A DNA stretch of 40,063 bases from an uncultured Bacteroidales bacterium (GCA_900316965.1 ONEY01000033.1:1-40063); one strand, 5' to 3'; numbered from the stretch's first letter, positions 1 through 7,743 are shown. Made by a program: numbers and translations. The notes: a model not told the origin generated them from the sequence alone.

Positions 1-360
1 CTCCACGCTTGTTTCGGGCCTCAACAGACAGATTTGGGATGGTTGTCAGCCGAGCCGACGCCACAGCAAAACTGAATTGGTTTACATTGTTTGTCTCATA
101 TCTCTAATTTGGTATACATCGTCACAGTTTTGGTTTACACATTGCGTCACATTCTCCTGTTTCTGTTTACAGCTATTCTGTTTTGCTTGACACTTTGTAT
201 TTCACATTACTGGGGGATAAATTATATAAATAATATGCGATAGCACTACAATAAGTGGGTGTAAAAGGTGGGTTGTTGTTGTGCTATCGGCATAATTCTG
301 CCCGTTTTGTCATAAACATACCTTTGAACCGCCTTTCGCTTGGGGATTTTGCTTCCAAAT
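1..360. other. Left-edge non-coding stretch with TTGGTWTACA repeats
   Basis: I see no convincing gene here. An open frame from base 1 closes at a TGA near 75 and could be the last two dozen codons of a gene cut by the window edge, but I do not recognise it. Three copies of a TTGGTWTACA motif start near 77, 109 and 130, with a weaker CTGTTTACA copy near 165. Clustered short repeats like this are typical of the ends of some transposons, for example IS21-type elements, but no transposase is visible to confirm it. Confidence 0.35.
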
Positions 361-401
361 AAAAAAGTCCGTCACGATCGTATTCGTGACGGACTTTTTT
401 T
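361..401 (-). terminator. Rho-independent terminator
   Basis: A perfect inverted repeat (arms about 361-377 and 384-400, core AAGTCCGTCACGA) is flanked by A and T runs. It lies about 95 bases beyond the stop of the leftward secreted-protein gene and is the natural end of that two-gene unit. The symmetric A/T flanks would let it work in both directions. Confidence 0.85.
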
Positions 402-494
402 ATGATGCCGGGCGTTGGGATTTCTATGCTGGAGGATATCCCAAATATCAATGAGCCGGCGCTTTTTTATCAATGTGGGTGTGATGCCCCGAGG

Positions 495-1466
495 CTATTT
501 CCCTCCTTTTTTTGCACTCGATGTCGGAGTGGTGAAAGTCATCCAATGGATGGGTACTTTGCCTTTCACAATATAGTTGCCCAGGGATGGCCAACCGCCA
601 ATCTCAATGTCTATATATTCAAGATATTTGGTGTCGGGATGAACGAAAACACCGTTGCCGCTTGCTGTGATGGTGACTTCGGTCCATTTGTTTGGCGTTA
701 TCGTGTAATCGTTGTAGTTTTTCCCTTTGAATGTGATGATTTCTCCTTTGTATTTTATGGTAATCTCATCGGAACGCAATCTTGTTGCGCCATTGGATTT
801 TACCTGCATGAGGAATCTCAGCTCTCCGGTTTTGACATTGCCAAAAACAGACTCGAGACGAATACTTCCGTCAAAGGCTTTCTCGTTAATTTTATATGGG
901 TGGTATACTCCAATGTTGTTGCGCAACGGTTTTATACCGAATTTCTTCGCTGTTGCTGTGGGCAGATCGGTGGGTGTTTCCCACGTAATAGGTACATCGT
1001 AGAATACCATCATCTTGTATGCATTTTTGTACTCCATTTTGGCTCCAATCCACTCAGCGTCACAGAGATAGTTGATGGCAACTACAGAAACAGTATTATT
1101 TCTATTATTCCATCCTTCTAAACGGAAATATTCGTCACAATTAGTCTTGGTCCACACTTCGTTATCTCCATTGAAAAGGTATATTGGATCTTTCGCATTA
1201 GTGCCGAAACTATAATACTGATCTTTGGATTCGTACATTTGCCCCCTGTCGTCCCAGGCGCGAGGGTGTTTTATGGCTAAGTATCTTTTTTCGTTGTCCT
1301 TGGGCTTGAAACGCAACACTGGTGTTAGTATCCCCGTGGTGCTGTCGCCAATAAGTTTGACTAGTTGAATTTCAACATCATCGTCGCTATAACTCATTTG
1401 TTGTGCATCGACATGATTTGCTATGAAAAATATGGATGCTATGAAAAATATGATTGCTTTTTTCAT
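495..1466 (-). CDS. Secreted hypothetical protein, paralogue of its upstream neighbour
   Basis: This 323-residue protein starts with a clear signal peptide (basic MKKA, hydrophobic core, cleavage near VDAQQ at residue 22) and has no lipobox, so it is predicted periplasmic or exported. I do not recognise a named family. The body looks beta-rich and ends in a Lys/Gly-rich tail. Near residues 202-222 it carries GNVKTGELRF, and near its end VPIHWMTF. The neighbour at 1513-2496 carries GNKATGEVCF and IPIQWISIQ in the same order, so the two are probably diverged tandem duplicates. It is the second gene of a leftward pair with a gap of about 46 bases, and the terminator at 361-401 closes the unit. 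Confidence 0.85.
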   Translation of the reverse strand: MKKAIIFFIASIFFIANHVDAQQMSYSDDDVEIQLVKLIGDSTTGILTPVLRFKPKDNEKRYLAIKHPRAWDDRGQMYESKDQYYSFGTNAKDPIYLFNGDNEVWTKTNCDEYFRLEGWNNRNNTVSVVAINYLCDAEWIGAKMEYKNAYKMMVFYDVPITWETPTDLPTATAKKFGIKPLRNNIGVYHPYKINEKAFDGSIRLESVFGNVKTGELRFLMQVKSNGATRLRSDEITIKYKGEIITFKGKNYNDYTITPNKWTEVTITASGNGVFVHPDTKYLEYIDIEIGGWPSLGNYIVKGKVPIHWMTFTTPTSSAKKGGK

Positions 1467-1512
1467 TATTCAAAATTTTTTTAACCCCAAAGGGTGTTAG
1501 GATTTGTTTATA

Positions 1513-2496
1513 TTATTTTTGGATGCTTATCCACTGGATGGGAATGTCTTTCCAATCAAATTCCATATTTAAACGCGGTATATCGGTGTTTCCTGACATT
1601 TTCAGTTTTTGGAATGAAGGGGTTCCAACAGGAACCTTGAAAGGATACATACAGAACTCCACGGGTCCATAACTTTGTCCGATTCGCACACCTTGTCTCT
1701 TGTCACTGCTATAGAAATCGTGTTTATAATTGTGTAAGACACCGTCCTCGTCATAAGCCTGCAATTGGGTGACCCGCAATCGGTCGTCATCGGCATTGCC
1801 GTATACACTGAAGATAAAACACACTTCGCCGGTCGCTTTGTTTCCTATACATCCTGTTAGATGAATGCATAAGGGCTCTTCTTTTATATTGGTACGACCA
1901 GAATAGGGTTGAACAACGGTGCCTTTAGTAATCTCTTTTATGCCGTATGTTTTGTTGAAATAGAATTCGGCCGGGTGTTGAGGCCCTTCGAGGCACATGT
2001 TTCCCCACTCAATTTCGGTATAGCCACCTTTGACTTTTTTGTTGTACTCATAATAACCATCCCAATTATATTCCTCTTCACTGAAACCAAATGCATAATT
2101 AACTTCTTTTAAGTACTTTACCGATGATGGCAATACCACAACTTCGCTACCTACAAGTTTGTGAGATGTGAACATTCCTTTGGGCACTACAACAACATTG
2201 GTTGATATGTTGCCTTCATCTTTCTCGGATAAATAAGATTTGTATCTTTTTCCATTGCCGTCGACAACGTTGTCTATCCGCCAATTTTCATAGACGCTCA
2301 TGTCCCTGCTGAAAACATCAACATCAAAGAAAACCATACCTGTCAGAATGTCTCCTTTTGGGGTGTTGGAAATTGTGTAGGTGGGATAATTGATCGCTTT
2401 ATAATAATCGTTAGGCTTGTAGTATTCTTGGCAGAACACGGATGGCGCAATGGCCATGGTCAGCAAGACCAATAATGATGTTTTTTTTCTTTTCAT
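1513..2496 (-). CDS. Secreted hypothetical protein, first of a tandem paralogous pair
   Basis: Predicted protein of 327 residues. I place the start at the ATG at 2496 (MKRKKTSLLVLL) rather than the in-frame ATG at 2517, because the former begins a textbook signal peptide ending near VFCQ. No lipobox and no recognised domain. The C-terminal third contains GNKATGEVCFIFSVYGN and the protein ends with IPIQWISIQK, both echoed in the downstream gene at 495-1466. Role unknown; export is the only firm inference. It opens the leftward two-gene unit, with a promoter-like element at 2639-2646. Confidence 0.85.
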   Translation of the reverse strand: MKRKKTSLLVLLTMAIAPSVFCQEYYKPNDYYKAINYPTYTISNTPKGDILTGMVFFDVDVFSRDMSVYENWRIDNVVDGNGKRYKSYLSEKDEGNISTNVVVVPKGMFTSHKLVGSEVVVLPSSVKYLKEVNYAFGFSEEEYNWDGYYEYNKKVKGGYTEIEWGNMCLEGPQHPAEFYFNKTYGIKEITKGTVVQPYSGRTNIKEEPLCIHLTGCIGNKATGEVCFIFSVYGNADDDRLRVTQLQAYDEDGVLHNYKHDFYSSDKRQGVRIGQSYGPVEFCMYPFKVPVGTPSFQKLKMSGNTDIPRLNMEFDWKDIPIQWISIQK

Positions 2497-2638
2497 TTTA
2501 TTATACTGTAAATGCATTTGTTTCTAATCGTCTTTGTTGAAATGATGGTATTTCTATAAATTCGTTAGATTCGAGCTATTTGTGTTCAAGAGTAATTAAT
2601 AGATGTAGTGATGATTTGTTTGGTAGCAAACAACGATG

Positions 2639-2646
2639 CAAAAATA
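2639..2646 (-). promoter_or_regulatory. Bacteroidota -7 element for the secreted-protein pair
   Basis: CAAAAATA on the + strand reads TATTTTTG on the - strand, matching the TAnnTTTG consensus of the primary sigma factor in Bacteroidota. No good -33 TTG is visible at the ideal distance. It would give a leader of about 130 bases before the ATG at 2496. Confidence 0.45.
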
Positions 2647-2763
2647 CTATTTTTTTTCTGATTCATATGCTTTTTTCTCTCTTTAGCATTTATATTAATG
2701 TATTCAAATATAATAATCGATAATAAAAATCACTTTTTTATAGGTCACCATAAGGAAAATGAT

Positions 2764-2771
2764 TATCTTTG
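2764..2771 (+). promoter_or_regulatory. Bacteroidota -7 element for ftcD
   Basis: TATCTTTG matches TAnnTTTG. It lies 58 bases before the ftcD ATG. The region 20-30 bases upstream is T-rich (near 2734-2739) but has no clean TTG. Confidence 0.5.
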
Positions 2772-2828
2772 TATTTCATTTAGCTTGAAATGTTTTTATT
2801 TAGTTAATTGTAAATTAATTTAATATAT

Positions 2829-4526
2829 ATGAAACAACTGATAGAATGCGTACCCAATATCAGCGAGGGACGCGACATGAATATCATCAATCAGGTTACT
2901 GCCGAGATTGAAAAAGTTGAGGGTGTGAAACTCCTTGATGTGGATCCCGGTCAAACCACCAACCGTACCGTCATCACCTTTGTCGGAGAGCCTGAGCAGG
3001 CATGCGAGGCAGCTTTCCGCGTGGTGAAAAAGGCCGCCGAGCTTATCGATATGCGTCAGCATCACGGCGCCCACCCTCGTCAGGGAGCCACCGACGTCTG
3101 CCCACTTATCCCTGTGAGCAACATCACTATGGAAGAGACTGTGGCTTACGCACATAAACTTGCCGAGCGTATTGGCAACGAGCTCCAGATTCCTATCTAT
3201 TGCTACGAAAACGCTGCCAAGATTCCGGAACGCCGCAACTTGGCTTATTGCCGCACAGGTGAATATGAGAGCCTGTCCACTCGCCTGGGCACCGAACAGT
3301 GGAAACCAGACTTTGGCCCCAATGCTTGGAACGACCACACAGCCCAGACAGGTGCCACACAGGTCGGCGCCCGCGACTTCCTCGTGGCTATCAACTACAA
3401 CCTGAACACCACCAGCACCCGCCGTGCCAACGCCATCGCTTTCGACGTCCGCGAAAAAGGTCGTCCTCAGCGTGAGGGCGGCAAGCCCAGCGGCAAACCC
3501 ATGAAGGACGAGAACGGCAAAACTATCATGATTCCCGGCACCCTGAAAGGTACCAAGGCCATTGGCTGGTATATTGAGGACTATGGCATCGCGCAGGTCT
3601 CTATGAACATCACCTCTATCAAGGTGGCTCCTGTTCACCTCTGCTTCGACGAAGTGTGCCGCTGCGCCGCCAACCGTGGCGTCCGTGTTACGGGATGCGA
3701 AATAGTGGGCCTTATTCCTAAGAGCGTACTCATCGATGCCGGTAAATACTATCTCGCCAAACAGAAACGCTCACTCGGTGTCAGCGAGGACGAAATAATG
3801 AAGATAGCCATCAAATCGATGGGTCTTGATGATCTTAAACCTTTCAACCCCAAAGAGAAAGTCATCGAATTCCTTATCGAGGACAACAGCCAGAAGAAGC
3901 TTGTCGACCTCACTTGCACAGGCTTCTGCGAAGAGACGGCAAGCGAAAGTCCAGCTCCCGGAGGTGGCTCGGTAAGCGCATATATGGGTGCTTTGGCAGC
4001 ATCGCTGGGCACTATGGTCGCCAACCTTACCGGAGGCAAAGCTGCCTACGACGATGAGTGGGAGAAATTCAGCGATGTCGCTGTCCACGGTCAGCAGCTG
4101 AAAAACGAACTCCTTCATCTTGTCGACGAGGACACCAACGCCTTCAACAAGATTATGAACGCCTTTGGTTTGCCTAAGAAGACTGATGAGGAGAAGGCCG
4201 CTCGTAGCGCCGCTATCCAGGACGCCACCAAGTTTGCCACCGAGGTGCCGTTCCATACCATGCAGAAAGCATTCGAGACATTCGAGGTTTGCCGCGCCAT
4301 GGTAGAATGGGGCAATCCTGCCAGCGTCACCGATGGCGGTGTCGGCGCTTTGGCAGCTCGCAGCGCTGTTATGGGAGCACACCTCAATGTGAAGATCAAT
4401 GCCAGCAGCTTGAAGGACGAGGCTTTCAAGAACGATATCTTGGCCAAAGCCGCTGAAATAGAGGCCGCTGCCATCAAGGAAGAGGCTGAGATCATCGCTA
4501 TCGTCAACCAGAAAATTGCTCTCTAA
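2829..4526 (+). CDS. ftcD: Bifunctional glutamate formimidoyltransferase / formimidoyl-THF cyclodeaminase
   Basis: This 565-residue cytosolic enzyme moves the formimino group of N-formimino-glutamate (from histidine breakdown) onto tetrahydrofolate, then deaminates it to methenyl-THF. Residues 1 to about 325 form the transferase: ECVPNISEG at the N-terminus, LLDVDPGQTTNRTV, and HHGAHPRQGATD, in which H82 matches the catalytic histidine described for mammalian FTCD. Residues from about 345 to the end form the cyclodeaminase, with FCEETASESPAPGGGSVSAY. Length is normal for the fused enzyme. No other hut genes (hutH, hutU, hutI) are adjacent, so it appears to be transcribed alone between its own promoter and the terminator at 4588. 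Confidence 0.97.
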   Translation: MKQLIECVPNISEGRDMNIINQVTAEIEKVEGVKLLDVDPGQTTNRTVITFVGEPEQACEAAFRVVKKAAELIDMRQHHGAHPRQGATDVCPLIPVSNITMEETVAYAHKLAERIGNELQIPIYCYENAAKIPERRNLAYCRTGEYESLSTRLGTEQWKPDFGPNAWNDHTAQTGATQVGARDFLVAINYNLNTTSTRRANAIAFDVREKGRPQREGGKPSGKPMKDENGKTIMIPGTLKGTKAIGWYIEDYGIAQVSMNITSIKVAPVHLCFDEVCRCAANRGVRVTGCEIVGLIPKSVLIDAGKYYLAKQKRSLGVSEDEIMKIAIKSMGLDDLKPFNPKEKVIEFLIEDNSQKKLVDLTCTGFCEETASESPAPGGGSVSAYMGALAASLGTMVANLTGGKAAYDDEWEKFSDVAVHGQQLKNELLHLVDEDTNAFNKIMNAFGLPKKTDEEKAARSAAIQDATKFATEVPFHTMQKAFETFEVCRAMVEWGNPASVTDGGVGALAARSAVMGAHLNVKINASSLKDEAFKNDILAKAAEIEAAAIKEEAEIIAIVNQKIAL

Positions 4527-4587
4527 ACAATAGGAGAGGAGTCGGTTTTTGGATTCCTCAACGAGAATCGCATATTTGAAATCAGCA

Positions 4588-4634
4588 AGGGCGTGAGTTT
4601 GAAATATTCAAATCTCGCGCCCTTATTATTTTTA
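4588..4634 (+). terminator. Terminator after ftcD
   Basis: An imperfect inverted repeat (AGGGCGTGAGTTTGAA paired with TTCAAATCTCGCGCCCTT) is followed by a T-rich tract. It lies about 60 bases beyond the ftcD stop. Confidence 0.75.
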
Positions 4635-4730
4635 ACTGCATCGGTAGTTGGTGTTATGACAAAGATGGAGCCAATAGGTCGTCATTTTTTGTGACAGGGT
4701 TGTAATGCCGGCAGAATGTCCCATGGGAAT

Positions 4731-5072
4731 TTACTTCTCAATTTTTCGCAGCTTGATAGTTACGTGATAGCTCCATGAACCGAAATCGTACCATCCACTA
4801 TGCCATTCCTCGTCGGGCTTGAGGTCTTTGACTATTTCGAAGCCATTGTAGATACTAAGATGGATGGCTTGGTCGTCGACGCTAAGAAATGTTACTTTCA
4901 CTGCGTCATATCCTCCGTAGGAGGGCTCCCATATGATCTGTTTTCCCGCCACCATCTTGCTTAGGGGGCATACGTGAGTCACACTGCCACCCATGTCGCG
5001 GCCAGTTACCTCGCATACTTTGCTGTCGCTGGCTATCAGCGCCAACTCATAGTCATCAATCTTAATTGCCAT
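4731..5072 (-). CDS. Hypothetical cytosolic protein
   Basis: Predicted protein of 113 residues with no signal peptide or membrane segment; mildly acidic, probably all-beta. I do not recognise the family. Visible features are two cysteines (near residues 19 and 35), a GGSVTHVCPLSKM stretch and a Trp-rich C-terminal part (EEWHSGWYDFGSWSYHV). It lies alone, leftward, between the ftcD terminator and another terminator at 5134-5163, so it is probably transcribed from its own weak promoter. Codon use looks normal for the window, which supports a real gene. Confidence 0.7.
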   Translation of the reverse strand: MAIKIDDYELALIASDSKVCEVTGRDMGGSVTHVCPLSKMVAGKQIIWEPSYGGYDAVKVTFLSVDDQAIHLSIYNGFEIVKDLKPDEEWHSGWYDFGSWSYHVTIKLRKIEK

Positions 5073-5133
5073 AATATTCCACCTTTCGGACGTTTGACCT
5101 TTAGTTCACTTATTGTTCTTAAAGATTATAAAT

Positions 5134-5165
5134 AAAGGGACACGAGTGTATTCGTGTCTCTTAGT
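5134..5165 (-). terminator. Terminator after the small lipoprotein gene
   Basis: Inverted repeat GACACGA / TCGTGTC with longer partly paired flanks (AAGG and CTCTT), about 50 bases past the stop at 5216. On the - strand it is followed by a T-rich run. Confidence 0.65.
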
Positions 5166-5215
5166 TTTGTTGCATGGTAGGGTAGACCTGACCTGTTGCC
5201 GAAAAGGAATGTCTA

Positions 5216-5338
5216 TTATTCAGACACTACATTCTCGGATATGGATCCGCGATAAGCGGGGCATGTCTTGTGCGAGCACGATGCTGCCATGGCGACAAAG
5301 ACCAGGACTAATGAAAGGATTGCAATCGTTTTTTTCAT
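5216..5338 (-). CDS. 40-residue small lipoprotein
   Basis: A short leftward frame I found by reading the strand directly. It encodes 40 residues beginning MKKTIAILSLVLVFVAMAAS and continuing with a lipobox cysteine at 21, then SHKTCPAYRGSISE. The signal peptide, hydrophobic core and AASC lipobox are textbook, and the mature peptide is only about 20 residues. Tiny lipoproteins with a CPAY motif a few residues after the lipid-modified cysteine are, to my knowledge, common in Bacteroidales genomes but have no assigned function. A terminator follows at 5134-5165. Confidence comes from the signal peptide and terminator, not from homology. Confidence 0.7.
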   Translation of the reverse strand: MKKTIAILSLVLVFVAMAASCSHKTCPAYRGSISENVVSE

Positions 5339-5639
5339 TGTTGTTTATTATTATTGTTTCAGAGTTTTTGTTATTAAGTTTTTTCTTAAACGAGATTATT
5401 CTCCTTTTCGTATATAAAATATGAAAAAAAAAATATCCTGTTTTCTTGATATGGTATTCTACATGTTTCTTCTTTTTTTTTCTAGCTCGCGAAGCGGAAG
5501 CATTTTTATGAAAATAGGGGATAGGATTAAGGGGTAAATATAAGAATACAAAATTTGGCTTCTAAGAGGCAAACGCCTTCTATTAGGGGAGTGATATTGC
5601 TTAGCATGAAGAAAGTTTATTATAAGCGAAATTTGTAAA

Positions 5640-5740
5640 ATTACATTTGTAATACAATACAGATGTAAATATAATACACAAATGTAATTGCGGCGAATTT
5701 TGTAAAATATTACAAATGTAATCATACAACATTTGTAAAT
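5640..5740. promoter_or_regulatory. Cluster of TACA/TGTA operator-like dyads
   Basis: Five dyads with core ACA-NN-TGT are centred near 5646, 5662, 5681, 5715 and 5732. The copy at 5640-5653 (ATTACATTTGTAAT) is the exact reverse complement of that at 5709-5722 (ATTACAAATGTAAT). A further inverted repeat TTTGTAA/TTACAAA spans 5699-5716. The pattern resembles operators of BlaI/MecI-type repressors (TACA/TGTA), but no such repressor is in the window; the adjacent XRE protein is the local candidate. Confidence 0.55.
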
Positions 5741-5959
5741 TAATCAAATTATGAATATAGTAGTTTGTTGTTTTGCTTAAATTATTAATATAACGCATAA
5801 TAACTATTTTAATTAAACTATTGCTATAAATATATTAATTCGATATGTCTTTAGGGGAAATTTAGATTTATCTCTTTATTAAATTATTATATATCATTAT
5901 TATAATACATATTATTTCAACTATTACTTATGTAAAATGTTTGAGTACAAAAATAAATT

Positions 5960-5975
5960 TTTGTAAATTTACAAA
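5960..5975. promoter_or_regulatory. 16-bp perfect palindrome at the XRE gene promoter
   Basis: TTTGTAAATTTACAAA is a perfect palindrome ending 18 bases before the -7 element at 5994. Its position suits an autoregulatory operator for the gene at 6038. Confidence 0.55.
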
Positions 5976-5993
5976 TATTCTGAATATTATGTG

Positions 5994-6001
5994 TATTTTT
6001 G
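5994..6001 (+). promoter_or_regulatory. -7 element for the XRE regulator
   Basis: TATTTTTG matches TAnnTTTG, 36 bases before the ATG at 6038. The best upstream TTTG is within the palindrome, about 30 bases away, longer than ideal. Confidence 0.5.
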
Positions 6002-6037
6002 TAAACGGTATCAATTTACGTTTATAAGTGTAAAATT

Positions 6038-6511
6038 ATGGTAGACAGGATAAATCTCATTTTAAAGGTCAAAAACATCACCCCAAAACAGTTTGCTGAA
6101 GAGATCGGAATTCAGCCCTCTGGAATGTCTCATATTTTGTCGGGACGCAACCGTCCGAGTCTTGATTTTGTCATGAAGGTTGTGTCGCGTTATCCAGAGA
6201 TTGACATTCGTTGGCTGACCCTCGGCGTCGGAGAAATGTATGTCCCCACTACCCCTGTGGTCGACTCGGTGGCTAAACCGCAAAAGGATTCCGCTTATGG
6301 TAATGGCGCCAAAGTGGATATGAGCCGGTCGCAGTCGGTGGTCGCTGCTTCCACACCAAGCTTGTCGTCGGATATGGGTCAACAAGGGTACGTTGCTGGT
6401 GGAAGATTGTCTCAAGATAATTATATGGACAGGCAACGTGGTGTCGCACCCTCGACACAATCGACAATGGATATGCCGGACCTTTTTTCGGACATAGATC
6501 CGCAAGGTTGA
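6038..6511 (+). CDS. XRE-family DNA-binding regulator (N-terminal part of a frameshifted gene)
   Basis: The first 65 or so residues are a helix-turn-helix of the XRE/Cro-CI type: MVDRINLILKVKNITPKQFA, then EEIGIQPSGMSHILSGRNRP as turn and recognition helix, then DIRWLTLGVGEMY. This is a common Bacteroidales cytosolic regulator type. A long Ser/Asp/Gln-rich linker follows, and the frame stops at TGA 6509-6511 after DLFSDIDPQG. The next frame, open from 6498 to 6842, supplies the C-terminal segment expected for the family. The reading from 6038 to 6842 totals 805 bases, one more than a multiple of three, so a single extra base has probably split one gene of about 268 codons. Palindromes upstream suggest autoregulation. 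Confidence 0.85.
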   Translation: MVDRINLILKVKNITPKQFAEEIGIQPSGMSHILSGRNRPSLDFVMKVVSRYPEIDIRWLTLGVGEMYVPTTPVVDSVAKPQKDSAYGNGAKVDMSRSQSVVAASTPSLSSDMGQQGYVAGGRLSQDNYMDRQRGVAPSTQSTMDMPDLFSDIDPQG

Positions 6512-6557
6512 GGATTGGGATAAAAATGAGGCAACAGCCAAAAAAGATGGTAATGTT

Positions 6558-6842
6558 GTGGTTGAATCCAATGCGCCGGAAGCTACGACAACAGAGCCTA
6601 ATTCCGATGTTGAACGACAATTATTGCCTCATCAGAATGGCGTGGATGCCATCGACAAGGCCGGTGTAGAGGTAGAGAGGAAGGAAAATGAGATGGCGCC
6701 ATCGCGACAAAACATGCCCGACGAACGGCGTGCATCGGGTATGGCATATCCTTATGTGGCGGACGGCAAAGGTAAAAAAATTGTCAAAGTTGTCATCTTG
6801 TATGACGACCACTCTTTTGCCGAATACTACCCTGAGGGCTGA
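6558..6842 (+). pseudogene. C-terminal part of the frameshifted XRE regulator
   Basis: The frame is open from 6498 and has no good ATG near its start; 6558 is a GTG. It encodes a low-complexity linker resembling that of the preceding gene, then a conserved-looking end, GKKIVKVVILYDDHSFAEYY. This is the C-terminal beta-hairpin I associate with Bacteroidales XRE regulators of the kind seen just upstream. I therefore read it as the detached tail of the 6038 gene rather than an independent gene. A +1 slip at GGT-TGA-G (6506-6512) would rejoin the frames; an indel or sequencing error would do the same. Confidence 0.7.
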
Positions 6843-6972
6843 TGACAAAGGCCATGTGGGTGCTGTGTCAGTCGCCTGTGTTTGCTCAAAAAGTCCAGGC
6901 GGTAGCGTCATCTGACTTACATCCTATCGGTCATTAGTGGTCGACGGTCTTTAGCGACTCTGGTATATATAT

Positions 6973-7013
6973 AAGAATAGGGGGTGCCCAACGGAAGGCA
7001 ACCCCCTATTCTT
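6973..7013. terminator. Strong bidirectional terminator
   Basis: Stem AAGAATAGGGGG pairs with CCCCCTATTCTT, and inner TGCC/GGCA pairs with one bulged A. It lies between the rightward XRE gene and the leftward lipoprotein gene and could serve both. Confidence 0.85.
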
Positions 7014-7029
7014 GTTATGTTTTCATTTT

Positions 7030-7521
7030 TCAATTGTTTTTCATATTTTTAGTTGTTCCGGCAATATCCTCTGGCAAAAATGTAAATAGATATGAAACAA
7101 CAACATCACCAGCCGCATTACTATGAGTGGATTTCTCGATATTCGTTTCGTTAAATAATTCACGCCCGTCATTGTGCCTATTTGCAAAATACCACGTTTG
7201 GATTAATGACCTCATTCCAAGACTATCAATTGTGTAAACGCGCACATGAGCATCATTATTAAAAACACAACTTTCCAACGACAAATCAGAATAATTCTCC
7301 ACTTTGGATTGTTTTGATATTGCAATAAGCTGAGTATTTCCATCACGCAGCAAAAACGATTTAGTACTGTCACAATAATCAGATACAATAAATGACTCAA
7401 TCCATAGATCTTCACCGGACTCATTACTTACACTGAGAGAGGCAGAAGAATGATGTTTCAGACACGCTGAAAACAAAAGAGACAGAATTACAGCAAAGAA
7501 AATAAACTTACAGTTGCGCAT
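7030..7521 (-). CDS. Hypothetical lipoprotein
   Basis: Predicted 163-residue protein. I choose the ATG at 7521 (MRNCKFIFFAVILSLLFSAC) over the one at 7554, because it starts directly at the basic residues of a lipoprotein signal peptide with lipobox cysteine at residue 20. The mature part looks like a small beta domain (SLSVSNESGEDLWIESFIV, later VVVSYLFTFLP). I do not recognise a named family. It should be anchored to the inner or outer membrane. It is transcribed alone and ends at the bidirectional terminator 6973-7013. Confidence 0.8.
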   Translation of the reverse strand: MRNCKFIFFAVILSLLFSACLKHHSSASLSVSNESGEDLWIESFIVSDYCDSTKSFLLRDGNTQLIAISKQSKVENYSDLSLESCVFNNDAHVRVYTIDSLGMRSLIQTWYFANRHNDGRELFNETNIEKSTHSNAAGDVVVSYLFTFLPEDIAGTTKNMKNN

Positions 7522-7743
7522 TGATTTCTGAAGATTTTGATGGATACATTTCAATCAATCTATTTTTAAAGGCAGTGATTGATTTGATATCCGTTGTTAA
7601 ACAATCAAACTTAAATGACGTTATTATTTATCAATGATTAAAAAGCGTTTTGATATATTAGTCGCAAAAAACGATGAAAACTACCATCGGAGAACGAAAA
7701 AAAAATAAATTTATTGGGATTTAATGTGTTATACTGAAAAAAA

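Larger units (their letters stand above)
2497..2828. other. Divergent AT-rich intergenic region
   Basis: About 330 bases separate the leftward secreted-protein pair from rightward ftcD. I see no open frame worth calling. It holds a leftward -7 element (2639-2646) and a rightward one (2764-2771), so it is best read as two back-to-back promoters with long leaders. Confidence 0.6.
5339..6037. other. 700-base AT-rich regulatory region
   Basis: No credible gene: open frames on the - strand are short, low-complexity and interrupted. The region is very AT-rich and carries a cluster of TACA-NN-TGTA dyads (5631-5740), a 16-bp perfect palindrome (5960-5975) and a -7 element (5994-6001) in front of the XRE regulator. 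Confidence 0.7.

Noticed and set aside
402..1121. Open frame (239 residues) on the + strand across the secreted-protein gene
   Set aside because: It is Phe/Cys-rich and antisense to a gene with a signal peptide and terminator.
2820..3638. Open frame on the - strand across ftcD
   Set aside because: Antisense shadow; the ftcD frame has diagnostic motifs.
5459..5798. Two - strand open frames in the AT-rich region
   Set aside because: Low-complexity Ile/Tyr/Asn sequence through the dyad cluster, without a start context or domain.
6038..6842. Firm claim of programmed +1 frameshifting
   Set aside because: The slip site is not the known RF2-type CUU-UGA; a simple indel or sequencing error explains it equally well, so it is only reported as a possibility.
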